Origin: Phallus indusiatus
Taxonomy: Eukaryota > Basidiomycota > Agaricomycetes > Phallales > Phallaceae
Direction: 5' to 3'
DNA: 64,000 bases
NCBI GenBank assembly: GCA_027605045.1
Contig: JAQFWX010000008.1
Span: 1,178,001-1,242,000, forward strand
The position numbers were made by a program, and so were the translations under genes. Under the pieces are notes generated by a model. That model worked only from the letters and a program-made list of their open reading frames with translations. It was not told the DNA's origin and did no database searches. Shown here piece by piece: positions 36,430 through 45,893 of the stretch. Position 1 is the stretch's first letter. Every line of letters starts with the position of its first letter.

Positions 36430-37125
36430 TCAGGTTCGTTCTAGGAGGCCAGAACAAACACGTCGAAGTGTGCGAAGGGTTTGCTGATATCGGGGAGGTC
36501 GTATGGTCATTTCGGAGGAAGTAGGGGATTGAGGGGGTGAAGGATCACGAAATAGAGGGTTTAGAGGTTCTTTCGGGATAGGATTGGGTGATCGATAAAA
36601 TCCTAAGGCAGGTTGATGATTACATGCTATTAGGATCCATCGGCTGGGAACATCCAGGACCATAATCATGTAATCCAATCCAACTTGTGCTGTTAGCCAA
36701 ACACGATATGAATCTTGTAGAGCTGATTCTGGAGTTGAATAAACATGAGTGACTGTGAACCATCTTAATTCTTTTTCGATGTAAACTTCCTTTCCGAAAG
36801 CCAAAAAGGGGTGTACGATATCTGAACTTCTACACTTAGCGATAGTTCGAGGAACCTTGTGCGAGTAGACTGGGAGTAATGTCTTTGGGTCGATCTCGAG
36901 AATAGGAGTGGGTGAATAATATGTGAATAAAGTCGTCTCGATATCCAGATCATGAGTGCGAGGACTATCGTGAGAATAACGAAAGATTGGGGGTGAAACA
37001 TCTTCTTCTGGGGAAGGTTCTCGAGAAATAGGGGTAGGAGAAGGGTGTTTGAAAGAAATGGAGGAAGAGAGTCGAAGGTTGAACATTTTATTGTTTTGTT
37101 GATTTGGGTAAACTGGGGGTGTCAA
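36430..37125 (-). CDS. Unrecognised protein in the 2.9-kb alpha2 element (first gene)
   Basis: 231 residues; an internal Met (MFNLRLSSSISF) at 37086 is an alternative start. The N-terminal 60 residues are Ser/Pro-rich with PSPTPISREPSPEEDVSPP. A folded-looking core spans about 85-175 (EVYIEKELRWFTVTHVY, VWLTAQVGLDYMIMVLDVPS, RWILIACNHQPAL), then PSPPQSPTSS and a basic tail. No known domain recognised. It is the first gene of the element in its own orientation, starting about 255 bp from the 5' end. Confidence 0.6.
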   Translation of the reverse strand: MTPPVYPNQQNNKMFNLRLSSSISFKHPSPTPISREPSPEEDVSPPIFRYSHDSPRTHDLDIETTLFTYYSPTPILEIDPKTLLPVYSHKVPRTIAKCRSSDIVHPFLAFGKEVYIEKELRWFTVTHVYSTPESALQDSYRVWLTAQVGLDYMIMVLDVPSRWILIACNHQPALGFYRSPNPIPKEPLNPLFRDPSPPQSPTSSEMTIRPPRYQQTLRTLRRVCSGLLERT

Positions 37126-38154
37126 ATGAGCTGGAAGTGAGTAGTTCAGGAAGATAGGATTTTGAATGTCCGCTTTTAGCTGAGCAACCTAAATTACCAA
37201 AAAGGGAAGATTTTGGTGCGCGACAGCGCGCGACGCGCGCGAGTAGAGAATGCGAAATAGAGACTGAACAAGGGAACGGAAGATAAAAGTAAAATACGGA
37301 AATAGTAAATGGAATGGAAATGAAGTGATGTCGATGATAATAAATAGAAAAATGAGAGACGGTGGTAGCGTACCCTGACATAAACTACAGCTAAGTTTTC
37401 ATTGCATATTATGATATAGATAACATACCTTCAATATATCCCGGTAGCTGTTGCCGTCTGCAAAGTCAACATTTGTAACGTTACTGAAATGCTTTAGTGA
37501 TGGCCATCTCGGAACATTATTCATACTGATATTCTGGAATGTAAGGAACCGAACAAAAAAAAAGAATAATTACATACTTGACTGATAATTGTTTTTTCCC
37601 GTGGTCATTGAGGATCTTTTCATTGAGTAATTCCCATTGGTGCTTTCCCCACTCGCCGGAGTCCATTGCGTGTAAGACATCATACGAGTATGCCAAGTAT
37701 GGATCAGAGGCAAAAATACTCCAAAAGGCATTCTGAGATGATATTATTTTAATACATTTAATAAAATATTTAGTTAATGAATTACCTTTACTAAATGAAG
37801 TCCTGAGTCCCGTAATAAATTTTCAGCTGCTGTTGCGGACATTGTTAGGGCATCCTCATAGATAGTTTTCATATCTTCCTGTGTTCGAAGTTTTGGTGTT
37901 ACACTGAGGCATGTTAGTGCATTGTGATGAGTTAGACAACGTGGACATGGGTAATTTGCTCTGGCGCCACGGGTACCACACAAACACCACGCTTCCTCTC
38001 CATCAAGGGCGAGAATCATGATTCCTAGATGTATTACCCGACGCAACTTATCCCCACATGTAACAGTTTGTCCGCCACAACGAGAATGACGACGAATTTT
38101 GCGGAAGATGATGTGGTGGACCCGCTGATAGACTTCTCTTCTAAACCTGGCAAA

Positions 38155-38818
38155 TGTCAGGGTACATCCCAGGTTAACGGTCACTCTAGTATATTAGCGT
38201 AGTATAGTATAACCTACTTAGATGCCTACGCGCTCTACGTCGGTCATACGGTACCCGGTATACCGGTCCGTACTTACCCCTCGCGTATTCTCCTGAACTC
38301 TCCCCGTTTCTCCGTTCGCTCCATTCTGTCATATCTCCCTCTTTCTCTATGTCATCCGTATGTCCTCGGCTACCGCTCTTCCTATTGGTAGATAATGCAC
38401 CTGATAGCTATTGGTTAGAGATAGCGTAATCATGTATATATACAACTGTGCGCGCATGTGTAGTTCCTTGCGCTATTATAGACTGGGTTACTGGGTTATA
38501 GTAGCAGTCTGATCCTGTAACGGTTCCGCTATGAGCAGCGGACTACTATTAACCATAGTACATATTCGTATATACATACAATTGTATGCAGACGATCGTC
38601 GCCTGCACAAGTACCTAGTATTATGTAATGTACATAGGCGCCGTCACACCAGTAAATACCGCGTAACGGTAAAGGCGCCGGCAGCCTTTCTTACCTGCAC
38701 TTGCAAATATACAGCTTTATACTGTTTGTTGTGAGTCCGTAAGAACCGGGCAAATCGTAAACTGTAACGAAACGTTACAGATCCTTAAGTCTAATCGCTG
38801 AACGATCGTGCCCTAACA
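38155..38818 (-). mobile_element. Gamma-family LTR-like element, long variant (gamma4)
   Basis: On the minus strand it starts TGTTAGGGCACGATCGTTCA at 38818 and ends TGTACCCTGACA at 38155, with GCAAA duplications (38150-38154, 38819-38823). At 664 bp it is about 270 bp longer than its relatives, with an extra block near 38500-38770 of unknown origin. It splits the transposase inside EFARFRREVYQR; joining restores the frame. Confidence 0.8.
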
Positions 38819-39822
38819 GCAAATTCAACGGATGTCATGGAGTCATCCTCGGTACTACAATTCCCTTCAATCTAAAATTGTGAATTAATCAAAACTTATT
38901 AGCTGAAAAGAGTAATAAACATACTATAGGCATGTAGCCGATAAGCACACCACCACCATTTCCAGAGCCATTTCGGATTGAGCTGGGCAAGAAGCCTGCG
39001 CGCAGAATAATTGGGTGTTTTTTGACTGTCCTAGCAACATTGCTTTTATCAAGCCATAAATGTAATGGAAGGAAGCAGTGTGGTATTCCTTCTTCATTTG
39101 GAAGAGAGTCCTTAAATTCCAAAGTGCCAATGTTAGTGGATTCTAAGCGGAAGATGGACATGAATAATCATTGTTTTAACTACCTGTATCTCCCACCAAC
39201 GATCACCAGTATTGAGTTCATCATAAATCCGCGTAATGCGACCATGGTGATGAAGCCATTTCTGCTCCGGATACCATATGATGGAATCTGCCAAAGTAGG
39301 GTCCGTCACAATGTCTAAAACCCATTGCCATGGGTCTCGGTATTGGAATGTGAAGCTGTATTTTTTCCCTTTGAACTCATGTACAATGGTCTCCTCTTTA
39401 AACTATTGAATTGTCAAAAAATGCCAGTAAGGAAAGGCAGAGATATGCACTTACCCGAACGCTAAAATTACGTGCAGCTGCCAAAGACCGTTGATAGTCA
39501 GAAAAGTTTCGAAGCGTCAACTCTGTTCCAGATGCCCATCTTCTGTTAAGTCCTTCTAAAAGTGTTTCAATTGTTTCCTTGTCAAGTGCTTTTGAGACGG
39601 CGATACGACAGAATTCAAAATCAGCGCGACTGCGAAATGGGGCCCAGGGACTATCATCGTCCGGACCTTGAGTTGCAGTAGGATTGGCTGACGACGCTTG
39701 GTTTAATGTTGGATCATCAAGCAGGATGATAGTTGATGTTTTGCCGCTGTGAGGATGATGCATAACGCGTATGAATTCTTGTACAGCATCATGAGCTGCA
39801 CTGCCAGTTGAATTGGAGTTTT

Positions 39823-40175
39823 TGTCACGGTACGCTAGCGCCTTTTCCGATTATTCGATTTCTTCGATTTTCTTTCGGTTTCATTTCGTGTTACGATTTC
39901 CTTCATTTCCCGTACTTTGCCGTTTCCATTAGTTCCATCGTTTTCTCGATTTTTCGATCTCTTCGATTTTCCTCGATTTCTGTCTGTATCTCCTCGGATC
40001 CCATGGGGATCAGTCGAGCGCTTCGTATCCTGTACTTATATGCGTTTTCCCTAGAGGGGGATACCTAAGCTTGTTCTCTTAGGTTTTCCCTCCTCTAGGT
40101 GAGTAGTTAGTCGCTGCCCCTCAATAGATCTTAGGTTTTCCCTCCTCTAGGTGTGTGCCCTGAGTCGCCCTAACA
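39823..40175 (+). mobile_element. Beta-family LTR-like element (beta1)
   Basis: Starts TGTCACGGTACGCTAGCG, ends GAGTCGCCCTAACA, 353 bp, GTTTT duplications at 39818-39822 and 40176-40180. Splits the transposase between DPIDEN and SNSTGSA with frame kept on joining. Carries the CCTAGAGG...CCTCTAGG hairpin shared with the alpha family. Confidence 0.85.
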
Positions 40176-40315
40176 GTTTTCGTCAATCGGATCTTCTTCT
40201 TCAGATTCTACCTCGTCTAGGTAACACAGTAAGGTTTTTTTAATGTATGGAAAACTACAAAAAAATTGCTTACCCTGCATCTCCTCGTCAACTGGTGGAA
40301 ATATTAGCTCCGGTC

Positions 40316-40711
40316 TGTAAGGGTATGATCGTTCAGTAGTTAGCTTAAGGATCAGACGGAGTATAACCCAGTAGCCCAATCTATAATAGCGCAAGGAACT
40401 ACTCTTACGCGCACAGGTGTATATATATACATGAGTCCGTTATCTCTACCAATAACGGTCAGGTGCTATATCTACCAATAGGAAGGAAGGCAGCCGATGA
40501 CGAATAGGAGAACATGAGAAAGAGGAAGATGGTGACAGAATAGAAGCGTACGGAGAAACGGTGGAAGTACGGGAGAATACGGGAGGATAATACGGACCGG
40601 CATACCGGGTACCGTACGATGGATATGATAACGCGTAGGTCAGCATATACGTCTATACTATACGCACAGTATACTAGATTAGTCCTGATGGTCCTAGCAC
40701 GTACCCTGACA
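40316..40711 (+). mobile_element. Gamma-family LTR-like element (gamma2)
   Basis: Starts TGTAAGGGTATGATCG, ends ACGTACCCTGACA, 396 bp. Flanks CGGTC (40311-40315) and TGGTC (40712-40716) are a target duplication with one difference. Joining gives SLSGPELIFPP in the transposase. Confidence 0.8.
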
Positions 40712-41258
40712 TGGTCCAGACAAACTGTCAGGAGGAGGATCTGGCAGGATATCCACTGGTGTTCCCGCTATTGATTGTGCATGAGCATGCCTGGCCAGAC
40801 AGCTTTTTATGTGTCTGTCAAAACCCCATCTATTAACAGGCTGGTTGCAGGAATCACACAAGCGTTGATGATTTTGCAGATGGATGGTATGATTCAACTT
40901 TTTTGCAGATGTGGTTCTACTATTAAAAGGTGAGATCAAGACATAAACACAAAATTCATTTCATACCCCATGTTATCACTTTTAAATGATTCTCCAATTA
41001 GATGTTAAGGGAATGGCGAAGCTTGAGTCTTGAGAAAGCAGGGAGTCGTAGATCATGACATATGCCCGGGCTTGCACGCCGGTCCTTCACCTCGCTAAGT
41101 TAGTATCCACTGCACCTCATATGATGTTGACGCACCTTTTTTTTTCATTCTCAACTTTACTTGAACTCTTACAATCACACTGTCAGAAAATATGTCCAGC
41201 AGTCCCGAAAGTTCTGCATCCGAGGGTGGATTTGGTTCGGATATGTCAATTGGAACAT

Positions 41259-41652
41259 TGTAAGGACACGATCGTTCAGCGGTTGAGACTTAAGGATCAG
41301 ACACTATAACCCAGTAGTCCAATCTATAATAACGCAAGGAGCTACTCTTGCGCGCACAGTTGTATATATATACATGAGTGGGCTATCTCTACCAATAGCG
41401 CTCAGGTGCTATATCTACCAATAGGAAGGAAGGCAGTCGATGACGTAAGAGAAACATGAGTAGAAAGGAAGATGTGACAGTATGGAGCATACGGAGAAAC
41501 GGGGAAAGTATGGGAGAATACGGGAGGATAACACGGACCGGCATACCGGGTACCGTACGATGGATATGATAACGCGGAGGTCAGCATATACGTCTATACT
41601 ATACGCACAGTATACTAGATTAGCCCTTATGGTCCTAGCACGTACCCTGACA
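41259..41652 (+). mobile_element. Gamma-family LTR-like element (gamma3)
   Basis: Starts TGTAAGGACACGATCGTTCA, ends ACGTACCCTGACA, 394 bp, AACAT duplications at 41254-41258 and 41653-41657. Splits exon 1 of the DUF6698-like gene; joining gives SIGTLKQ in frame. Confidence 0.85.
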
Positions 41653-41830
41653 AACATTAAAACAAGTATGCATTTCATATATCCCTCATATTCATGTAGA
41701 CCTACTCTTGCTACTGCAGGTTTTGAGGAAAACACAGGCCAAGAGTAATGCAAGATCTGTTCAGCTAGCTGAAAAAGACCGGCGTATTGCTACTCTCACC
41801 AATCGGGCTGAAACCGTGCCAAAGGACCTA

Positions 41831-42355
41831 AGGCTGTCCACAGGTATTGGATTACCCGGGTTACCCGAACGGGTTGACAGGTTTTTACCCGCGGGTCACG
41901 GGTACCTGCTTACGTAATTACCCGGGTCAATTTTACCCGCGGGTCCGGGTTTCACTTTAGACAACAAGCAGGTACCCGCGGGTATGCAATAACCTCGGTC
42001 CATGTCATATAAGTACAATTTTTGAGTGAATTTCGTCGTGTTTTTTTTTTTATTTTGGCTCTAGAGAGCTCAAAATTTACTTAAAATGAAAATAAAAAAA
42101 TATGTAATAAATATTTTTCGAATATCTACAAGATAAGTCGGGCGCTTAAATAAGCGCCCGTGTTACATAATCAAAAAAATCGTCTGAAATCGTCTAAACT
42201 AGAGAGTTTTGAGACACTCTCTATGACCCGGGTACCCGCCACAGGTTACCCGTACCCGTCGGGTAATTACCCGCGGATCCAGGTTCCACTTTGAGAGCAG
42301 GTCATTACCCGTGGGTAGGTACCCATACCCGCGGGTAATTACCCGTGGACAGCCT
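41831..42355. mobile_element. TA-flanked MITE 1
   Basis: Inverted ends AGGCTGTCCAC...GTGGACAGCCT between TA dinucleotides (41829-41830, 42356-42357), 525 bp. Inner parts carry many copies of the palindrome ACCCGCGGGT and its variants on both sides of an AT-rich core. Non-coding, so mobilised in trans, likely by a Tc1/mariner-type enzyme. Confidence 0.75.
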
Positions 42356-42893
42356 TAAAAGGACCACCAGGAGCCACCAAAAAAGAATGTGTACATTCAA
42401 GATTCCAAAAAGCGCTCTCAGGTTGGGAAACTTGCAAGAGAGTTCACTTATATGTACGCTTTCTGGGTTAGTCCAACAGATGAAGAAATCCTTACACTTG
42501 AACTGGATCCATCCTACAGTGGCGCGCAAAACGGTACACGCGTTTGTAATTTTTCGCGCGCAAACGTAATATAGAGCTCAATAAATTCTTTAAAATTCTG
42601 GAAATATTTGTGTAATTAGTCTAATATATCTACTACAATTTTCGTTAAGAGCCAAAAAAAAAATAATCACTAATTTACAAGATATTAAGTTAGCTTTGTG
42701 ACAAGCTCCGGTGTACAGTTTTGCACCTTTTGTAATTAGACATGAATTTAGTACTTTGTATGGCCACCCTTGGCTTTTAGCACTGCCTCTACCCGTCTAG
42801 GCATACTGTCACGGTACGCTAGCGCCTCGCTCGATTATTCGATCTTTTCGATTTCCTTCGGTTTCATTTCGCACTTCGATTTCCTTCACTTTC

Positions 42894-43289
42894 TGTCAGG
42901 GTACGCTACCGCGTCCCCTCATTTTTCCTTATTATTATCATCGGTATATATCTATTTCCATCTTATTTACATTTCCCGTGCATTACCTCTACTTTCCGTT
43001 TATTCTCTCCGTCCATATTTCACCTTCTCTACTCGCGCGCGTTGCGCGCTCGTACCCGGCATGATGCCCGTGACATCACGTCGCTTAGGCTCGGCTTGGG
43101 CGCCTGGCACTTAGCTGTGTCAGGGCCGCACGCCGCGTCGTCGTTTTATGTATATAGTAGCTGTACCTAGAGTGAGGGTCCCTAAGCTTGTTCTCTTAGG
43201 ATCCCCTCCCTCTAGGTGAGTAGTATAGTTACCTTCCAATATATCTCTTAGGATCCCCTCCCTCTAGTGTGAGCTGAGTAGCCCTAACA
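42894..43289 (+). mobile_element. Alpha-family LTR-like element, uninterrupted (alpha3)
   Basis: 396 bp, TGTCAGGGTACGCTACCG...GAGTAGCCCTAACA, CTTTC duplications at 42889-42893 and 43290-43294. Cleanest copy of the family and the reference for alpha1 and alpha2. Nested in beta2. Confidence 0.88.
43166..43216 (+). other. Conserved hairpin in alpha/beta elements
   Basis: CCTAGAGTGAGGGTCCCTAAG pairs, with two or three mismatches, with CTTAGGATCCCCTCCCTCTAGG across a CTTGTTCT loop. A second direct copy of the right arm follows at 43247-43267. The same plan occurs in beta elements (about 40052-40100 and 43434-43482) with partly different stem bases. Confidence 0.7.
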
Positions 43290-44814
43290 CTTTCCGTATC
43301 TTACCATTTCCACTACTTTTGTCGTTTCTTCGATTTCTCGATTTCTTCGATTTACTCCGATTTCTGTTTCTATCTCCTCGGATCCCATGGGGATCAGTCG
43401 GGCGCCTCGTATTCTGTATTTATATGCGTTTTCCCTAGAGGGGGATACCTAAGCTTGTTCTCTTAGGTTTTCCCTCCTCTAGGTGTGTGCCCTGAGTTGC
43501 CCTAACACATACTTTCAATCAAGTTCTGACAAACCTCAACATCTATCCCTGACCAAACCTCTAAAATTCTTTCCCAGAGTGCATGTATGCTGGTTGGGGG
43601 TGTGTCATAGTCAAAAAGCCGTCTCTTCACAATACTCCAAAGGTGTTCTATTGGATTAAGGTCTGGTGATTGTGGTGGCCACTTCATAACTTCGATCCCA
43701 TTGTCTTCAAACCAGTCTTGGGCCTTTTTGGAGGTGTGTTTTGGGTCATTGTCCTGCTGGAAGATGATATCCCGGGCTTTCTTCCTGTATTTCTTCAGAG
43801 ACCCCTTCAAATGTTTGTCCAGGATTTTGCAGTATGAATCTGCATTCATAATTCCGTCTATATCGATCGCCTGGCCCACCCCATCCCAGCAGAAACAGCC
43901 CCACACCATAATACTACCACCACCATGCTTCACAGTTGAGTCAACCACCCGGTCACTCAGGCCTTCCCCTGGCCGTTTCCACACCCACTTTTGGCCGTCA
44001 CATCCAAAACGATTTATTTTTGTCTCGTCTGACCAAATCACCCATTTCCAATCCTCGATTGTCCAAAATTGGTGTTTGCGAGCCCAGTCAAGCCTCTGCT
44101 TCTTATGCCGGGTGACAAGCAGTGGTCGTTTAATCTTTGTTGTGGCTGTAAGACCGAGGTTTTTTAGGGATCGACGCAGCGTGCAAGTATGGAAAGACAT
44201 TTCTCTGGAGGATTACAAAATTTTTTGGGCATCTACTGCTGTAGTTGCTTGTCCGGAAAGCAAACAACGGGCGGCATATCGGACATCATGAGGAGAAAGT
44301 GATCGAGGACGGCCACTGGCTGCTCGGGGAAGCTCATTTCGATGTTCTTTTCTAATTTTAGTGATTGCCCCACGACTAACACCAACGATCCGTGTCATTT
44401 TTTTGACCGGTGTTCTTAAGTCGATGTGGTGGAGGACTCTATCTACTTTTTCTTGAGGAAGCTTCACCATGCTGAATTTCTTGCCGATTTCGTGCTCAAA
44501 AGTTTCTTTTGATATATACCTTAGTTTTCTATAGTCACATGACTTAAACTTTATTTGCTCAAAAGTCGAGAAAACCTTATTTTACTATTCATCTTCAACA
44601 CGTGCAAAACTGGCCACGTGATACCAGTCAAAAAATATATATATTGTGGGCGAACGAGCGACATTGAGCGCAACTTTCATTAAGTAAACATGTTCCCAAC
44701 ATACTCAGGTACGTTCACAAATATTTTCAGATTTATTGAGATTTTATTGACGGAGCTAAATAGGTTACACTGAAAATATCGCAAGTGCGTGTACAGTTTT
44801 GCGCGTCACTGTTA

Positions 44815-45068
44815 AGGGTCTCAATGGGTTTCGGGTATGACGGGTAATACCCGCGGGTATGGGTATTTTCGTGCAAAAAGCTAAACCATACCTGCCCCGG
44901 GTTTTGCAATTTTCAATTTTTGAGAAACGGGTTTGACCCGATACCCGCGGGTAAACCCGTGAAAAACCCGTACCTATACCCGCGGGTTTTGGAAAAAATC
45001 AAACCCACAGGTTCGGGTACCTGCGGGCGCGGGTACCCATACCCACGGGTAAAACCCGTTGAGAACCT
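44815..45068. mobile_element. TA-flanked MITE 2
   Basis: Inverted ends AGGGTCTCAATGGGTTT / AAACCCGTTGAGAACCT between TA dinucleotides (44813-44814, 45069-45070), 254 bp, filled with ACCCGCGGGTA-type palindromes like MITE 1. Its left TA is also the flank of the Tc1 element. Confidence 0.75.
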
Positions 45069-45316
45069 TAGTCACTGTATAATCCAAGGGAACGGTTTTC
45101 ATCAGCTGGAGAAAAGCAGCAGGGACTCGTGTTTGACTTGATAAATTTAATCCCAAATGACATACACACTAGATTTCAGGAATCAGATTATGTTGAACAG
45201 GTATTTTCTTTTCACCACATAAATATGTCTAAGAAATTTAATATCTGCTAGTTTTTCGCTGATATGGATCAGCAAAGGTCCAATGCCTCTAGCCAACTAA
45301 CACAGACCGGTCCCTA

Positions 45317-45893
45317 TAAGATAGCGGTCACGTCGATCCGACTACCCTTAAGCGCCCATTATGTAATCATTAGGGTTAGGGGTTAGGCGGCGAATTTTTC
45401 CAAAAATATAAATTTTTTAACCCTAATGTTCTTTGACCGTGATAAATAGAGGTGCAATGCATCATATAATCCTTCAGGCAGTTATATATTATAAAACCAA
45501 TGTAAATTTCACTGTAAATATATGAAGAATTGATGCTGCCGACTCACGTCCACCAGTGCTATGGTCGCTTATTGTCGCTTAGCGCTTCGGGATTTGCCGG
45601 TGCTTATGTAAAGGCGGCGAAATTCCTGTCGGCGAAAAAATGAAAAGTCACCAAATCGTCGAAAAAGAGCTTTGGTGTATTGCGCAGGGGCTTAGTAATG
45701 TTTGTGCTATAACTTTTTAACCGACAGCTTTTTCAAAAAAATAAAACCGTAGAAATCTTCTCTACCTTTAACTGAAACTTTCTATGGTTTTAATTTATTG
45801 ATAAATTCCAGGTGTGGCGAGCAGAAGAGCTCGACAGACTAGGGTTTATTTTCGGCGCCTAAGGGTAGTCGGATCGACGTGACCGCTATCTTA
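45317..45893. mobile_element. TA-flanked MITE 3 with long inverted ends
   Basis: About 38 bp at each end are inverted copies (AAGATAGCGGTCACGTCGAT and CGACTACCCTTA) with one difference, flanked by TA or TATA. 577 bp, no coding. Contains a short telomere-like TTAGGGTTAGGGGTTAGG near 45372. Inserted between QTGPY and the next coding block of the DUF6698-like gene. Confidence 0.8.

Larger units (their letters stand above)
34488..37380 (-). mobile_element. 2.9-kb alpha-type element with two internal genes (alpha2)
   Basis: Read on the minus strand it starts TGTCAGGGTACGCTACCA at 37380 and ends GCCCTAACA at 34488, with TAAAC duplications (34483-34487 and 37381-37385). Its first ~170 bp match the 5' half of the 396-bp alpha element (42894-43289) and its last ~240 bp match the 3' half. 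The join lies in a GC palindrome (CTCGCGCGCGT) where about 2.5 kb of other sequence is present, with two open reading frames. It lies in a transposase intron. It is not an ordinary LTR retrotransposon, since neither end is a complete LTR and no gag-pol is present. Confidence 0.8.
25053..40939 (-). pseudogene. Plavaka-type transposase, split by six nested retroelements
   Basis: Minus-strand gene in pieces, N to C: 40717-40939 (zinc finger C-x2-C-x11-H-x3-C), 40181-40315 (ELIFPPVDEEMQ, acidic), 39398-39822 (PWAPFRSRADFE), 38824-39397 (FQYRDPWQWVLDIVTDPTL, GDRWWEIQ, VLIGYMPI), 37386-38154 (EFARFRREVYQR, CGD-LRR, GARANYPCPRCL, NAFWSIFASDPYLAYSYDVL, HAMDSGEWGKHQW, NVPRWPSLKHF), 33491-34482 (LPTNSPVIHCFRTLA, KHHSLVHL, YSTRPGEGFQQEV, RDILRCNPCFHGQPRYD), 32585-32684 (LFRLHES, YHDIALITYLDPSSWKPKTK), 25053-25254 (CRVFE, YLIRGCHMIPAF, DLVDSDSFLRF). 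This order is that of Plavaka transposases. Splicing out the insertions at their target duplications keeps frame at the five coding sites; the 2.9-kb element lies in an intron. The start codon is unresolved. Not functional as it stands. Confidence 0.75.
42807..43507 (+). mobile_element. Beta-family LTR-like element (beta2), containing alpha3
   Basis: Starts TGTCACGGTACGCTAGCG, ends GTTGCCCTAACA, CATAC duplications at 42802-42806 and 43508-43512. About 300 bp of its own once alpha3 is removed. Inserted eighteen codons before the end of the Tc1 transposase. Confidence 0.85.
42748..44470 (-). pseudogene. Tc1/mariner transposase (DD34E), disrupted
   Basis: Reads from MVKLPQEKVDRVLHHIDL at 44470 to TAA at 42748-42750. 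An N-terminal helix-turn-helix pair (MTRIVGVSRGAITKIRK) is followed by GRPRSL. The catalytic acids are in IWSDETKINRF, FQQDNDPKH and NPIEHLW, with 34 residues between the second Asp and the Glu. An in-frame stop after DAQKIL near 44213 interrupts it between DNA-binding and catalytic parts. Beta2 then splits the C-terminus: NLIESM on one side and PRRVEAVLKAKGGHTKY on the other rejoin in frame. The stop could be read past or spliced, but most simply it is a dead copy. Confidence 0.85.
42517..44812 (-). mobile_element. Tc1/mariner element with two nested LTR-like insertions
   Basis: Terminal inverted repeats CAGTGGCGCGCAAAACGGTA at 42517 and, reverse complemented, CAGTGACGCGCAAAACTGTA ending near 44812, with TA next to each end. 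Native length is about 1.59 kb once the 700-bp beta2 is removed. It sits inside exon 2/3 coding text of the DUF6698-like gene. Confidence 0.85.

Noticed and set aside
32685..43507. Complete LTR retrotransposons built from pairs of alpha, beta or gamma elements
   Set aside because: Each unit has its own 5-bp target duplication and nothing between neighbouring units encodes gag, protease, integrase or LTR-type reverse transcriptase.
43701..44291. 196-codon plus-strand frame
   Set aside because: Antisense to the Tc1/mariner transposase catalytic domain.
45365..45385. Telomere-like TTAGGG tract as an internal telomere or chromosome end
   Set aside because: Only about three imperfect units, inside a MITE with matched ends; not a telomere array.
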